DNA of 64,000 nt, from the NCBI GenBank assembly GCA_017543905.1, contig JAFYFC010000009.1:20421-84420 (forward strand). Direction: 5' to 3'. Below, piece after piece: positions 34,481 through 43,056 of the stretch (its first letter is position 1; each line of letters starts with the position of its first letter). The notes beneath the pieces were generated by a model, which ran no database searches, was not told where the DNA came from, and saw only the letters and a list, made by a program, of their open reading frames with translations. The position numbers and the translations under genes were made by a program. Origin of the DNA: Clostridia bacterium (lineage in GTDB: Bacteria; Bacillota; Clostridia; Christensenellales; Aristaeellaceae).

Positions 34481-35919
34481 TGCATATGAAAACGCTGATA
34501 ATTCCCCCGTTTCCGGAGGGTCTGGGCAAAGCCGGGGACGCGGAAAAATTAAGAAAACAGGGCGACGAGCCTCACGCCGCGTGCGAAGAGGGCGTGCGCC
34601 TGTCGCCGTGCTGGCGCGTGTTCGCGGACGGACAGGAGGTGCCGGTATACGTTACCCCTGTCACGCGCGGAGGGCCGCATTCCTTTGCGTGCCTGCGCTG
34701 GGCGGGCGACGAAAAGCTGTTAATAGAGGCCGAGTCCGACAGGGAGATAACCTCGGCAGAGGTATTGCCGGAATCCTACGCTATAAAGGCGGAGCATTCC
34801 CGGCGGCGCGTGCGCTTCGAAACAGCGCGCACGGGGCACGTGACGCTGCTGGTAAACGGCGGCATAGAGAAGCCGCTCACGCTGAGCATACTGCCCGTTC
34901 GCGAGGAAAAAACGCCCGCGCAGGTCAGGGGGCTGTACTTCGGGCCGGGAGTGCATTCCATAAACGTGTTCGACTTTGACGACGGCGATACGATATATCT
35001 GGCGGACGGCGCCGTCGTGACCGCGCTGCCCCCGCCGCCCGACGAAAAGCCCACGCGGGAATGCGATTGGGCGAAGCAGCGCAATTACCGCACCTGCATC
35101 TGCGCGGAGGGGAAAAAGCATCTGCGCATAGAGGGAGGGGGCATACTCGACTTTTCGCTGCTTGCGTGGCACGAAAGAAGCCCGGTAGCCTTCAGAAACT
35201 GCGAGGACGTGTGCGTCAGGGACGCCGCGCTCGTGAACGCGCCCGCCTGGAACCTGTGCTTCAGCGGCTGCAGTAACGTCGCCGCCGAGTTCGTGCGCAT
35301 ATTCGGCTACAGGGAAAACAGCGACGGCATAGACATAGTCAGCACCGAGCAGGCGCGCGTGGACGACTGCTTCCTGCGCACGGGCGACGACGCCGTGGTG
35401 GTAAAGGCGATGCTGCTGCCGCCGCGCGTGGGCGGACGGGACATACGCTGCCGGAGATGCGTGGTGTGGAACGACAAGGTGCGCTGTCTGGGCATCGCCG
35501 CGGAATCGCGAAACGACATAAGCGACGTATATTTCGGCGACTGCGACGTGATACGCTCCTATGCCGACTGGACGCTCGAATTGGGCGCGCTGGTCGTATA
35601 CATTTCGGACAAGGCGCACGTATCGAACGTGGTATTCGAGGACATCCGCATAGAGCACGAGGTCCATCTCGCCACGCACGTGATGGTCACTAAGGACTTC
35701 TGGTCGCGCGACGAGGCCGCGGGCTCGATAAGCGGCGTCACGTTCAGAAACATAAAAGTGAAGCCCGCCGTAGGCAGCCGTCTTGCGGGCTACGACGCGG
35801 AGCATACGGTGGAGCGCGTCACGTATGAAAACTATAGCGTGGCCGGCCGCCGCGCGCGCACGCCTGAGGAGGCAATGCTTGAAATCTGCGCGCACGTAAA
35901 GGATACCGCCGTCATATAA
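34480..35919 (+). CDS. GH28-like beta-helix hydrolase without signal peptide
   Basis: The 479-residue protein has an N-terminal beta domain (~1-140) and then a right-handed beta-helix starting GLYFGPGVHSINVFDFDDG and TIYLADGAVV. It keeps GH28-type acidic motifs: NSDGIDIVST near 285 (the NTD position) and TGDDAVVVKA near 305 (the GDD position). The usual Gly-His-Gly is absent (GIAAESRND). No signal peptide is seen, unlike the GH28-like protein at 28144-29610, so it may act on imported oligogalacturonides. The TAATG overlap couples it to the GH39-like gene. It ends the glycan locus; no terminator with a T tract was found after it. Confidence 0.75.
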   Translation: MHMKTLIIPPFPEGLGKAGDAEKLRKQGDEPHAACEEGVRLSPCWRVFADGQEVPVYVTPVTRGGPHSFACLRWAGDEKLLIEAESDREITSAEVLPESYAIKAEHSRRRVRFETARTGHVTLLVNGGIEKPLTLSILPVREEKTPAQVRGLYFGPGVHSINVFDFDDGDTIYLADGAVVTALPPPPDEKPTRECDWAKQRNYRTCICAEGKKHLRIEGGGILDFSLLAWHERSPVAFRNCEDVCVRDAALVNAPAWNLCFSGCSNVAAEFVRIFGYRENSDGIDIVSTEQARVDDCFLRTGDDAVVVKAMLLPPRVGGRDIRCRRCVVWNDKVRCLGIAAESRNDISDVYFGDCDVIRSYADWTLELGALVVYISDKAHVSNVVFEDIRIEHEVHLATHVMVTKDFWSRDEAAGSISGVTFRNIKVKPAVGSRLAGYDAEHTVERVTYENYSVAGRRARTPEEAMLEICAHVKDTAVI

Positions 35920-35986
35920 GCCGTCTGCGCGGCGCTCGTTTATCGCGCGCGGAGATGGCTTTCTTCAGTTTTAATACTCTTTTCGA

Positions 35987-36015
35987 TTGACTTTTGTGAG
36001 CGCCTGCTGTATACT
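35987..36015 (+). promoter_or_regulatory. Promoter of the cobalamin operon
   Basis: TTGACT (35987-35992) and TATACT (36010-36015) are separated by 17 bases. The predicted start, about 36022, lies just ahead of the riboswitch aptamer. No other promoter of comparable quality was seen down to 57445. Confidence 0.75.
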
Positions 36016-36027
36016 TGACGCGAAAAC

Positions 36028-36228
36028 AGAATATGCAGTTCGGGTGTCCGGGGGCGTTCGCCGCCCGGATGAAAAGGGAAGCCGGTGAGAATCCGGCGCA
36101 ACAGCCATTACTGTATTTGGCGCAAGGTCTGCGCAGACGCCATTGAGCTGTGCTCGAGAAGGCGCGCAGGCTGCGGGTAAGGCCGAGCCATAAGTCAGGA
36201 GACCTGCCTGAGCTGCACTGAGCATTGA
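36028..36228 (+). promoter_or_regulatory. Cobalamin riboswitch
   Basis: The aptamer shows the conserved core AAGGGAAGCCGGTGAGAATC (near 36074-36093), continuing CCGGCGCAACAGCC. It also shows the B12 box AGTCAGGAGACCTGCC at 36193-36208, which matches the box consensus. It lies between the promoter at 35987 and the btuF-like gene and is followed by an intrinsic terminator at 36300. The expected behaviour is termination when adenosyl- or another cobalamin is bound, shutting off uptake and synthesis genes downstream. Boundaries are approximate. Confidence 0.95.
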
Positions 36229-36299
36229 TTTCTTGGGCAAGGGAGAAGGACAGTGCAAAGCCTGAGCCGGCAGCGCGCCGGTTACGGTTCGTTTGCGTG

Positions 36300-36327
36300 T
36301 CCCATTCCGTACGGAATTGGGATTTTT
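36300..36327 (+). terminator. Riboswitch-controlled intrinsic terminator
   Basis: TCCCATTCCG (36300-36309) pairs with CGGAATTGGGA (36312-36322), with one bulged base, followed by TTTTT (36323-36327). It lies between the aptamer and the first gene, as expected for a transcription-terminating expression platform. Confidence 0.8.
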
Positions 36328-36367
36328 CTTTGGCTTGCCCGGAAAAATAAAGCTTTGGAGGCATCCA

Positions 36368-37480
36368 ATGAAACGTTTACCCGCAGCGCTCATTCTCGTT
36401 CTCGCGCTTCTTCTGACCTGTCTGCCGGCCTTCGCCGAAGACACCGGTCTCACCGTCACCGATTCGCTCAAGCTCGAATACGCTACGCAGTTCAGCGTCG
36501 ACTTCTGTGAAGGCGGCTACAGCCTGATCACGATCAAAAACGACGGCGCGCGCTTTCTGACTGTTCCTGACGGCGCAGCTGTTCCCGCGAACCTGCCGGA
36601 GGACATAGTTCCGCTGCAGCTGTCGCTTTCTAACCTGCTGATTTCCTCTACGCCCACCGTGTCGCTGATAAACGCCATCGGCGCGTTGGACGCGGTCGCG
36701 ACCACCACTCAGGAGTACGACGGCTGGTATATCGACGAGGTGAAGGCCGCGATGGACGCGGGCAAGCTCGCCTATATCGGCAGCTACAAGGCGCTGGATT
36801 TCGAGGCGCTCACCGTGAACAAGCCTCCGTTCTCGGTGTTTTCCACGATGCTCGACAGCGTGCCTGAGGTGGCGGAAAAGCTGACGGAGCTGGGCATTCC
36901 CTATATGCGCGACTGCTCCACCTACGAAAGCCATCCTCTGGGACGCATGGAGTGGATAAAGCTCTACGGCGTGCTGCTGGGCCGCGAGGAGGAGGCTCAG
37001 GCGCATTTCGACGCGCAGAAGGCGCTGATCGAATCCATACCCGACGAGTCCACCGGCAAAACCGTGGCGATGTTCTACATCACCTCCAAGGGCGATCTCT
37101 ACACCCGCCGCGCGGGCGACTATATGGTCAAAATGCTCGAGCTTGCGGGCGGCGTTTACGCGATGCCCGATTTAGAGCCTGACGTAAGCGGCACCAGGAA
37201 GATAGAGGCGGAGCAGTTCTTTATGGACGCGTGGGATTCCGACTATATCGTATACATCTGGTCTATGGGCGGAAAGCCCGCCACGATGGAGGACTTTATC
37301 GCGCGCAGTCCGGTGCTGGCGGACTTCAAGGCCGTCAAGCAGGGCAACGTCTGGTTCACCACTCCCGACTATTTCCAGATCTCGGACACGCTGGGCGCGA
37401 TGATACTCGACTTCAACAAAATGCTCACGAACGACGATCCTTCGGTTACGGAGTTCACGTATCTGTTTAAGCTTCCATGA
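36368..37480 (+). CDS. btuF: Corrinoid ABC transporter substrate-binding protein (BtuF-like)
   Basis: ATG 36368 is chosen because GGAG (36357-36360) precedes it and a signal peptide follows (1-23, ending PAFA). The 370-residue protein has the class III binding-protein (BtuF/FecB) fold pattern: ATQFSVDFCEGGYSLITI, MLDSVPEVAEKL, a LGRMEWIKLYGVLLGREEEA long linker helix, and a C-terminal lobe with AGDYMVKMLELAGG. Placement directly behind a cobalamin riboswitch and next to a BtuC/BtuD pair supports corrinoid rather than siderophore or haem as ligand, though this is not proven. It is paralogous to the C-terminal part of the protein at 41621-43039. It overlaps the permease start (ATGA). Confidence 0.87.
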   Translation: MKRLPAALILVLALLLTCLPAFAEDTGLTVTDSLKLEYATQFSVDFCEGGYSLITIKNDGARFLTVPDGAAVPANLPEDIVPLQLSLSNLLISSTPTVSLINAIGALDAVATTTQEYDGWYIDEVKAAMDAGKLAYIGSYKALDFEALTVNKPPFSVFSTMLDSVPEVAEKLTELGIPYMRDCSTYESHPLGRMEWIKLYGVLLGREEEAQAHFDAQKALIESIPDESTGKTVAMFYITSKGDLYTRRAGDYMVKMLELAGGVYAMPDLEPDVSGTRKIEAEQFFMDAWDSDYIVYIWSMGGKPATMEDFIARSPVLADFKAVKQGNVWFTTPDYFQISDTLGAMILDFNKMLTNDDPSVTEFTYLFKLP

Positions 37481-38508
37481 CGAAAAAGCTGACCGCCCTG
37501 CGCGCAGGACTCGTATTTGTCCTTCTGACGCTTGCGCTTATCGTGCTGCTGGTATTAAACGTGAATATCGGCTCGCAGCCGATATCCCCGCTTGAGGTGC
37601 TGCGCATCGTGCTAAGCGGCGGGCCTGACGGCTCGCCGGAAAGCGTCATCATATGGAAAATACGCATGCCGCGCCTGCTTACGGCGCTGGTGCTGGGCGG
37701 CGCGCTGTCCGTTTCGGGCTTTCTGCTGCAGACGTTTTTCAGAAATCCCATCGCGGGGCCTTACGTGCTGGGCATCTCCTCGGGCGCGAAGCTGCTCGTG
37801 GGTCTGGTCATGATCTACGGGCTGAGGTTTTTCCCCAGCGTGCCCTTCTGGGCGCAGATGGCGGCAGCGTTTGCGGGCTCGATGCTCGTGACGGCGCTTG
37901 TGCTGCTGTTTTCGCAGCGCGTCAGAAGCATGACTACGCTGCTGGTCGTGGGCATCATGATCGGCAGCGTCTGTAACGCGATCACGGATTTTTTCGTGAC
38001 GTTCGCAGACGATGCGAAGGTCGCGAACCTGCACGAGTGGACGCTGGGCAAATTCGGCGCGGTCAAGTGGGACGATTTAAACGTGATATCGCTGGTCGTG
38101 CTCGTCGCCTTCGCTCTGTCCTTTCTGCTGTCCAAGCCGATCTCGGCGTATCGGCTGGGCGAAAACTACGCGCGCAGCATGGGCGTAAACGTAAAGCTGT
38201 TCCGCGTGGCGCTGATCGGGCTGTCCAGCGTGCTGTCCGCCTGCGTAACGGCGCTCTCGGGGCCTATCTCGTTCGTGGGAGTGGCGGTGCCGCATATGAC
38301 GAAGCTGTTTTTCGGCACGTCCAGGCCTTCGCTGATAATCCCCGGCTCGTTTTTGCTGGGCGGCGCGTTCTGCATGGGCTGCGATCTGATCGCGCGCACC
38401 GCGTTCGCGCCGACAGAGCTCGCGATCAGCACCGTGACGGCGGTATTCGGCGCGCCGGTAGTGATTGCGCTTATGATAAGCAGGCAAAGGAGGCGGACGG
38501 ATGGCTGA
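37477..38508 (+). CDS. btuC: Corrinoid ABC transporter permease (BtuC/FecCD family)
   Basis: The 343-residue protein has nine to ten membrane segments and FecCD family landmarks: WKIRMPRLLTALVLGGALSV (about 58-77, the RLPR-like motif), FFRNPIAGPYVLGISSGAKL, and GPISFVGVAVPHMTK (near 262). In the BtuCD class two copies of this permease form the channel. The gene overlaps the btuF stop by four bases and the btuD start by eight. Specificity for corrinoid is inferred from the riboswitch and neighbours; iron-siderophore permeases look alike. Confidence 0.92.
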   Translation: MTKKLTALRAGLVFVLLTLALIVLLVLNVNIGSQPISPLEVLRIVLSGGPDGSPESVIIWKIRMPRLLTALVLGGALSVSGFLLQTFFRNPIAGPYVLGISSGAKLLVGLVMIYGLRFFPSVPFWAQMAAAFAGSMLVTALVLLFSQRVRSMTTLLVVGIMIGSVCNAITDFFVTFADDAKVANLHEWTLGKFGAVKWDDLNVISLVVLVAFALSFLLSKPISAYRLGENYARSMGVNVKLFRVALIGLSSVLSACVTALSGPISFVGVAVPHMTKLFFGTSRPSLIIPGSFLLGGAFCMGCDLIARTAFAPTELAISTVTAVFGAPVVIALMISRQRRRTDG

Positions 38509-39616
38509 TAAGCCGGTGTTCGCCGCGGAAAAGCTGTGCGTCGGCTATCGCGGCAAAGCGCTGATCAGCGGCATAGACTTAAGCCTCGGGCGCGGACAGA
38601 TACTCGCGCTCATCGGGCCGAACGGCGCGGGCAAGTCCACCATATTAAAAACGGTGACGGGACAACTGCCCGCGATCTCAGGCAAAACGCTCATAGAGGG
38701 GCGCGCGCTTACGCAGTGGCCGCGCGCAGAGCTGGCAAGAAAGCTGGCCGTGGTGCTCACGGAGCGCGTGCAACCGGAAATGATGACCTGCTTCGAGGTC
38801 GCCGCGATGGGGCGCTATCCGTATACGGGGCGCTTCGGCGCGCTCTCGTCAAAGGACAAAGACGTCGTATGGGACACGCTCAGGCGCGTGCAGGCGGACG
38901 ACATAGCCGACCGGGATTTCGGTCAGATCAGCGACGGTCAGAGACAGCGCATACTGCTTGCGCGCGCGCTCTGCCAGCAGCCGGAGGTGCTCGTGCTGGA
39001 CGAGCCCACTTCGTTTTTGGACATACACAACAAGATCGAGCTGCTCGACATACTGCTCGAAACCGCGCGCGTAAAGCGCACCGCCGTAATACTTTCGCTG
39101 CATGAAATCGACCTTGCCGAAAAGGTGGCCGATCTCGTCATGTGCGTAAAGGGAGAGCGCGCCGAAGCGCCGGGCAGAGCGGACGAGGTGTTCACTGACG
39201 CGCATATAAAGGAGCTTTACGGGCTTGATCGCGGCAGCTATCTGGTGAGCCGGGGCAGCGTGGAGCTGGTAAAGCCGGAGGGCAGGCCGCGCGTGTTCGT
39301 GCTGGGCGGCGCGGGCAGCGGGCTCAGGCTTTACCGGGAGCTGCAGAAAAAGCGCATACCCTTCTGCGCGGGCATACTCTGTAAAAACGACATGGAATAC
39401 GAGGTCGCTCGCGCCCTCGCGCAAACGGTCGTCAGCGCAGGCGCGTTCGAGACCGCGGACGAGGAAACGAAGCGCCGCGCGCTCAAGCTCATGCGCGAAT
39501 GCGGCGCGGTGCTCGCCGCGGACAGAAGCGGCAATAAGCTGAACGCCGGACTGCTCGAGGCCGCTAGACAGCACAAACTGAAAATCCTGTTCTCCGCAGG
39601 AGAACTGGAAGAATAA
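38501..39616 (+). CDS. btuD: Corrinoid ABC transporter ATPase with C-terminal extension (BtuD-like)
   Basis: Residues 1-~255 form a FecE/BtuD-type ATPase with Walker A GPNGAGKST (near 38-46), Q-loop region ERVQPEMMT, a slightly unusual signature ISDGQRQR (LSGGQ in most relatives), and Walker B VLVLDEPTSFLD. About 115 extra residues follow (from PRVFVLGGAGSG to FSAGELEE). They read as a small alpha/beta domain with its own Gly-rich turn (GGAGSG), absent from the classic 250-residue BtuD. Similar extensions occur on Clostridial cobalamin ATPases, with unknown purpose. The start overlaps btuC by eight bases. Confidence 0.9.
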   Translation: MADKPVFAAEKLCVGYRGKALISGIDLSLGRGQILALIGPNGAGKSTILKTVTGQLPAISGKTLIEGRALTQWPRAELARKLAVVLTERVQPEMMTCFEVAAMGRYPYTGRFGALSSKDKDVVWDTLRRVQADDIADRDFGQISDGQRQRILLARALCQQPEVLVLDEPTSFLDIHNKIELLDILLETARVKRTAVILSLHEIDLAEKVADLVMCVKGERAEAPGRADEVFTDAHIKELYGLDRGSYLVSRGSVELVKPEGRPRVFVLGGAGSGLRLYRELQKKRIPFCAGILCKNDMEYEVARALAQTVVSAGAFETADEETKRRALKLMRECGAVLAADRSGNKLNAGLLEAARQHKLKILFSAGELEE

Positions 39617-39635
39617 ACAACAGGAGGAACGAACC

Positions 39636-40565
39636 ATGAAACGTTTGCTGTCACTTATACTTGCGCTCGTGCTCGCGTGCGGCTGCGTCTGCGCCTGGGC
39701 TTAGGAAGAGGACGAAGAGAATTACGAGACCGGCGACGCGAGTCTCGATCTCGTGCGCAACGAGGACGAAATCGGCGAGAAGGAGCTGCTCGTGGTCTCC
39801 TTCGGCACCAGCTTCAACGACAGCCGCAGGCTGACGATAGGCGGCATCGAGGCGGCCATAGACGAAGCGGTCGAGGATTACGCTGTGCGCCGCGCGTTCA
39901 CCGCGCAGATCATAATCGATCACGTCGAGAGGCGCGACGGCATCCACATAGACAACGTCGAGGAAGCGCTCGACCGTGCCGTCGCAAACGGCGTGAAGCT
40001 GCTTGTCGTGCAGCCCACGCACCTCATGCACGGCTTTGAATACGACGAGCTTATAGAGCTGCTCGCCGGCTATGCCGATGCGTTCGAGCAGATCGTTGTC
40101 GTGGAGCCGCTGCTCACCAGCGACGAGGATTTCGACCGTGTAGCGGACATCATGATCGACCTCGTGAAGGATTATGACGACGGCAAGACCGCCCTCGTGT
40201 ACATGGGACACGGCACCGAGCACGAGTACAACAGGATTTATGCGCAGATGCAGGACGTGCTTGGCGCGAAGGACGCCGCGAATTACTATATCGGCACCGT
40301 GGAGGCCGAGCCCTCCATCGACACCGTGCTTGAGGCGATCACGGACAAGGGCTACACCCGCGTGGTGCTCAGGGACATGATGGTAGTGTGCGGCGACCAT
40401 GCCAACAACGACATGGCGGGCGACGAGGAGGATTCGTGGAAATCCGTATTCACCGCGGCAGGCTACGAGGTCGTGTGCGTGATGGAGGGTCTCGGACAGG
40501 TGCCCGCGATCCAGCAGATATACGTCGAGCACGCGCTGGCGGCGATTGCGCAGACCGCAGAATAA
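39636..40565 (+). pseudogene. cbiK: Exported CbiK-like cobaltochelatase interrupted by in-frame TAG
   Basis: AGGAGG is followed by ATG 39636 and a clear signal peptide of 22 codons (MKRLLSLILALVLACGCVCAWA). Codon 23 is TAG (39702-39704). The same frame then continues with the acidic linker EEDEENYETGD and a complete CbiK domain to 40565. CbiK residues are kept: LLVVSFGTSF at the start, His in YMGHGTEHEYN, and His in CGDHANNDMAGDE. These match the two metal-site His residues of Salmonella CbiK. CbiK inserts cobalt into sirohydrochlorin; exported forms are known from Desulfovibrio. A CAG to TAG change would explain the stop. Without readthrough, only a protein from GTG 39753, lacking signal peptide and ribosome site, could be made. 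Confidence 0.85.
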
Positions 40566-40630
40566 ACGAGAGTTAATCTCTGGGCTGCCTGCGCAGACCC
40601 GGCCTTCCGCTTTGGATAAGAATCAGAAAA

Positions 40631-40674
40631 GCTGACGAGTGCAAAGCTCCGTTCGGGCTTTGCGCCCCGTCGGC
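40631..40674. other. Two-tier hairpin upstream of the surface-protein gene
   Basis: GCTGACG (40631-40637) pairs with CGTCGGC (40668-40674, one G-T), and inside it GCAAAGC (40641-40647) pairs with GCTTTGC (40657-40663). No T tract follows. It lies between cbiK and the surface-protein gene, so it may act in mRNA processing. The remainder of this 150-base gap shows no promoter that I trust. Confidence 0.4.
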
Positions 40675-40716
40675 AGCCCGCTTTCGGACCCGATTAAAAC
40701 CGATAAGGACACATGC

Positions 40717-41588
40717 ATGAAAAGAATCGTTTGCGTTATACTGTGCGCAGCGCTGCTTATCTGCGCGCAGACGTTTGCCGAAGACGCGCCGATCGGCTCC
40801 GTCGCCACGCAGGACGAAATGACGGACGTGATCGATATGAACCTTGACGGCGCCGCGCCCGTTACCGCGGACATGCTGAACGACGGAGAGTATTTTGCAT
40901 TGGTGGATTCGTCCTCCGCAATGTTCAAAACCGTCGGCTGCGCGCTTACCGTGCAGGACGGGAGCATGACGGCGCGGCTATACATGAAAAGCAGGGCGTA
41001 CAGCTATATATACGCGGGGACGGCGCAGGAGGCCGCCTCTACGCCTGCAGGCCGCCTGATACCGCTTTCAGAGGACGAAAACGGGCTGTATTTCGAGCTG
41101 CCGCTCAGCGCGCTGGACAGCGCGTATACCTGCGCCGCGCTCAGCCACAGAAAACAGGCGTGGTATCCGCGCACGCTCGTTTTCAGATCCGATTCGCTGC
41201 CCCTTGACGCGTTCAAGGCGGAATACCTGACTACGCCCGCTGCGCTCGCGCTGGCGGACGGCGTGTACGAGTGCGCCGCAGTGCTTGAGGGCAAGGGCAA
41301 ACGGGCGTCGTGTCGCCGGCAGATATTACGTTTATAAACGGTATCTGCACGGCGCGCCTCGTGTTTACCACGTCCAAGATTGACTATATTCTTTTAAACG
41401 ACGAAAAATATCTGCCCGTCTCCGCCGAAGGAGGCGCGGCGTTCGATATACCGGTCGAAGTATTCGACCGGAAAATCGCCCTGACCGTCGACTCGACGGC
41501 CATCAAGCCCGCGTCAGAGGTTCAATACAGTCTTACGTTCTTCTCTGACACGCTTGTGCCCGCCGCAGGTGAACGCGGCGGCGAATGA
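40717..41588 (+). pseudogene. Secreted two-domain surface protein gene with a one-base frameshift
   Basis: ATG 40717 follows AAGGA and starts a signal peptide (1-21, ending TFA). The first domain (~25-180) includes SSSAMFKTVGCALTVQDGSMT and YAGTAQEA. The frame is lost at the AAA codon 41299-41301 and stops at 41337. The missing part continues in another frame from 41301 to 41588 (TGVVSPADITF, YLPVSAEGGAAFDIPVEVFD, SEVQYSLTF), and this aligns with the N-terminal domain of the next protein (GGTGRVN, FTVPAQLN, HEIEYRLYI). One extra A in the A run would restore a 291-residue protein. Both domains recur, from memory, in cell-surface proteins of gut Firmicutes. Function is unknown; ligand binding for the adjacent corrinoid importer is a guess. 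Confidence 0.75.
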
Positions 41589-41620
41589 AGCGCGTTTGCC
41601 TGCCTGAGGGAGGACATACA

Positions 41621-43039
41621 GTGAAAAAACTCATACTTCTGCTTCTGATCCCGGCGCTGCTTATGACGTACGCCGCGCTTCCCGCGCGCTGCGAGCTTTC
41701 GGACGGGGAATACGTGCCGGACGAATTCGTGTTCACAGGCGGCACAGGAAGGGTCAATATCTCCTGTCCCCGCATATTTGTAAAGGGCGGCAGCGTTTAC
41801 GCCGAGAAACTTTTTTCGAGCGCGAACTATACGAACGTGCGGATAGGCGAAGCCGATTATGCTCCCGAATATACGGACGCGGGGGCGCGCTTCACCGTTC
41901 CGGCGCAGCTCAACCGGACGTTTTCGGTATTTGCGACTACCGTCGCGATGAGCAGTCCGCATGAAATAGAGTACCGCCTGTACATCGGGCTGGACAGCGG
42001 ATATCCGGCGGGGCTGCGTCTGACGGGCGCGCTGCCGCTCATCTACGCGGAGGGCTTCAGCGTGGATTACTTCGAGGGCGGATACGCGCTGATCAGCGTA
42101 AAGCCCGGCGAAAGCTATCTGGTGGTGCCCGAGGGAATGGACGCGCCGGAGGGGCTTAACCCTTCGGTAACTGTGCTTAAAAAGCCGCTGCGCAGCATAT
42201 ATCTCGCCGCTACCTCGGCGATGTCGCTCTTCGACGCGATAGACGCGCTGGACAGCATACGCCTTTCCGGCACGCAGGAAAGCGGCTGGTACGTCGAAAA
42301 CGCCGTAAACGCGATGAAAAACGGCGACATACTGTACGCGGGCAAGTACAGTGCTCCGGATTTCGAGCTGCTTTTGCGCGAAAAAAGCTGCCTCGCGATC
42401 GAATCGATGATGATACTGCACGCTCCGCAGGTGAGGGAGCTCATACAGCTGCTGGGCATACCGGTGTTCATAGACCGCTCCAGCAGCGAGCCGCACCCGC
42501 TGGGCCGAATGGAATGGATAAAGCTTTACGGGCTATTTACGGATCACGAGGCCGAAGCGGAGGACGCGTTCAAAAAGCAGGCTGCGTTCGTCGAAAAGCT
42601 TGGCGCCGTACACGACAGCGGAAAGACGGTCGCGTTTTTTTCGCTCAGGCCGGACGGCACCGTGACCGTGCGCGGCTCGCAGGACTACATCGTGCGTTCA
42701 ATTGAACTGGCGGGAGGACGCTACGTATTCGATTCCATAAAGGGACAGGAAACCAACGCCTCGGTCAGCATATCGATGGAAGCGTTTTTTGCAGGCGCGG
42801 CGGACGCGGATTATTTAATATACAATTCGGCCATCGGGGAGCCGCTTGACAGCATAGACGCGCTCGTCTATGCGCAGCCGCTGCTTTCAGAGTTCAGGGC
42901 CGTAAAAACGGGCGGCGTGTTCTGTACGGCGCCGTCTCTGTATCAGTCCACGGACAAGATCGGCACGTTTATAGGCGATCTTGAAAAGCTGCTTTCGGGA
43001 GAAACCGAGGGCATGACGTTCTTGAATAAACTTGATTAA
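41621..43039 (+). CDS. Surface-domain/BtuF-like fusion, second corrinoid-binding protein
   Basis: GTG 41621 is chosen because GAGGGAGG (41606-41613) precedes it and VKKLILLLLIPALL begins a signal peptide. In the 472-residue protein, residues ~25-125 form a NEAT-like or similar beta domain (SDGEYVPDEFVFTGGTG, ending MSSPHEIEYRLYIGL). Residues ~135-465 form a BtuF-type binding domain closely related to the protein at 36368-37480; FSVDYFEGGYALISV and HPLGRMEWIKLYGLF have direct counterparts there. The first domain also matches the frameshifted gene just upstream. It could deliver a different corrinoid or tetrapyrrole to the same BtuCD, or capture it at the wall. The binding-protein fold is clear; the ligand is inferred. 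Confidence 0.8.
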   Translation: MKKLILLLLIPALLMTYAALPARCELSDGEYVPDEFVFTGGTGRVNISCPRIFVKGGSVYAEKLFSSANYTNVRIGEADYAPEYTDAGARFTVPAQLNRTFSVFATTVAMSSPHEIEYRLYIGLDSGYPAGLRLTGALPLIYAEGFSVDYFEGGYALISVKPGESYLVVPEGMDAPEGLNPSVTVLKKPLRSIYLAATSAMSLFDAIDALDSIRLSGTQESGWYVENAVNAMKNGDILYAGKYSAPDFELLLREKSCLAIESMMILHAPQVRELIQLLGIPVFIDRSSSEPHPLGRMEWIKLYGLFTDHEAEAEDAFKKQAAFVEKLGAVHDSGKTVAFFSLRPDGTVTVRGSQDYIVRSIELAGGRYVFDSIKGQETNASVSISMEAFFAGAADADYLIYNSAIGEPLDSIDALVYAQPLLSEFRAVKTGGVFCTAPSLYQSTDKIGTFIGDLEKLLSGETEGMTFLNKLD

Positions 43040-43056
43040 AGGTGTAAAATACGCTT

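Noticed and set aside
36293..36367. Upstream start for the btuF-like gene
   Set aside because: It lies over the riboswitch terminator; ATG 36368 has the ribosome site and begins the signal peptide.
39702..39704. Genome-wide reassignment of TAG
   Set aside because: TAG ends two other genes here (1272-1274 and 62980-62982) at natural protein ends, so TAG is used as stop; recoding, if any, is local.
41299..41301. Programmed -1 frameshift at the AAA codon
   Set aside because: The site GGC-AAA-C is not a canonical slippery heptamer and no downstream pseudoknot is obvious; a lost A is simpler.
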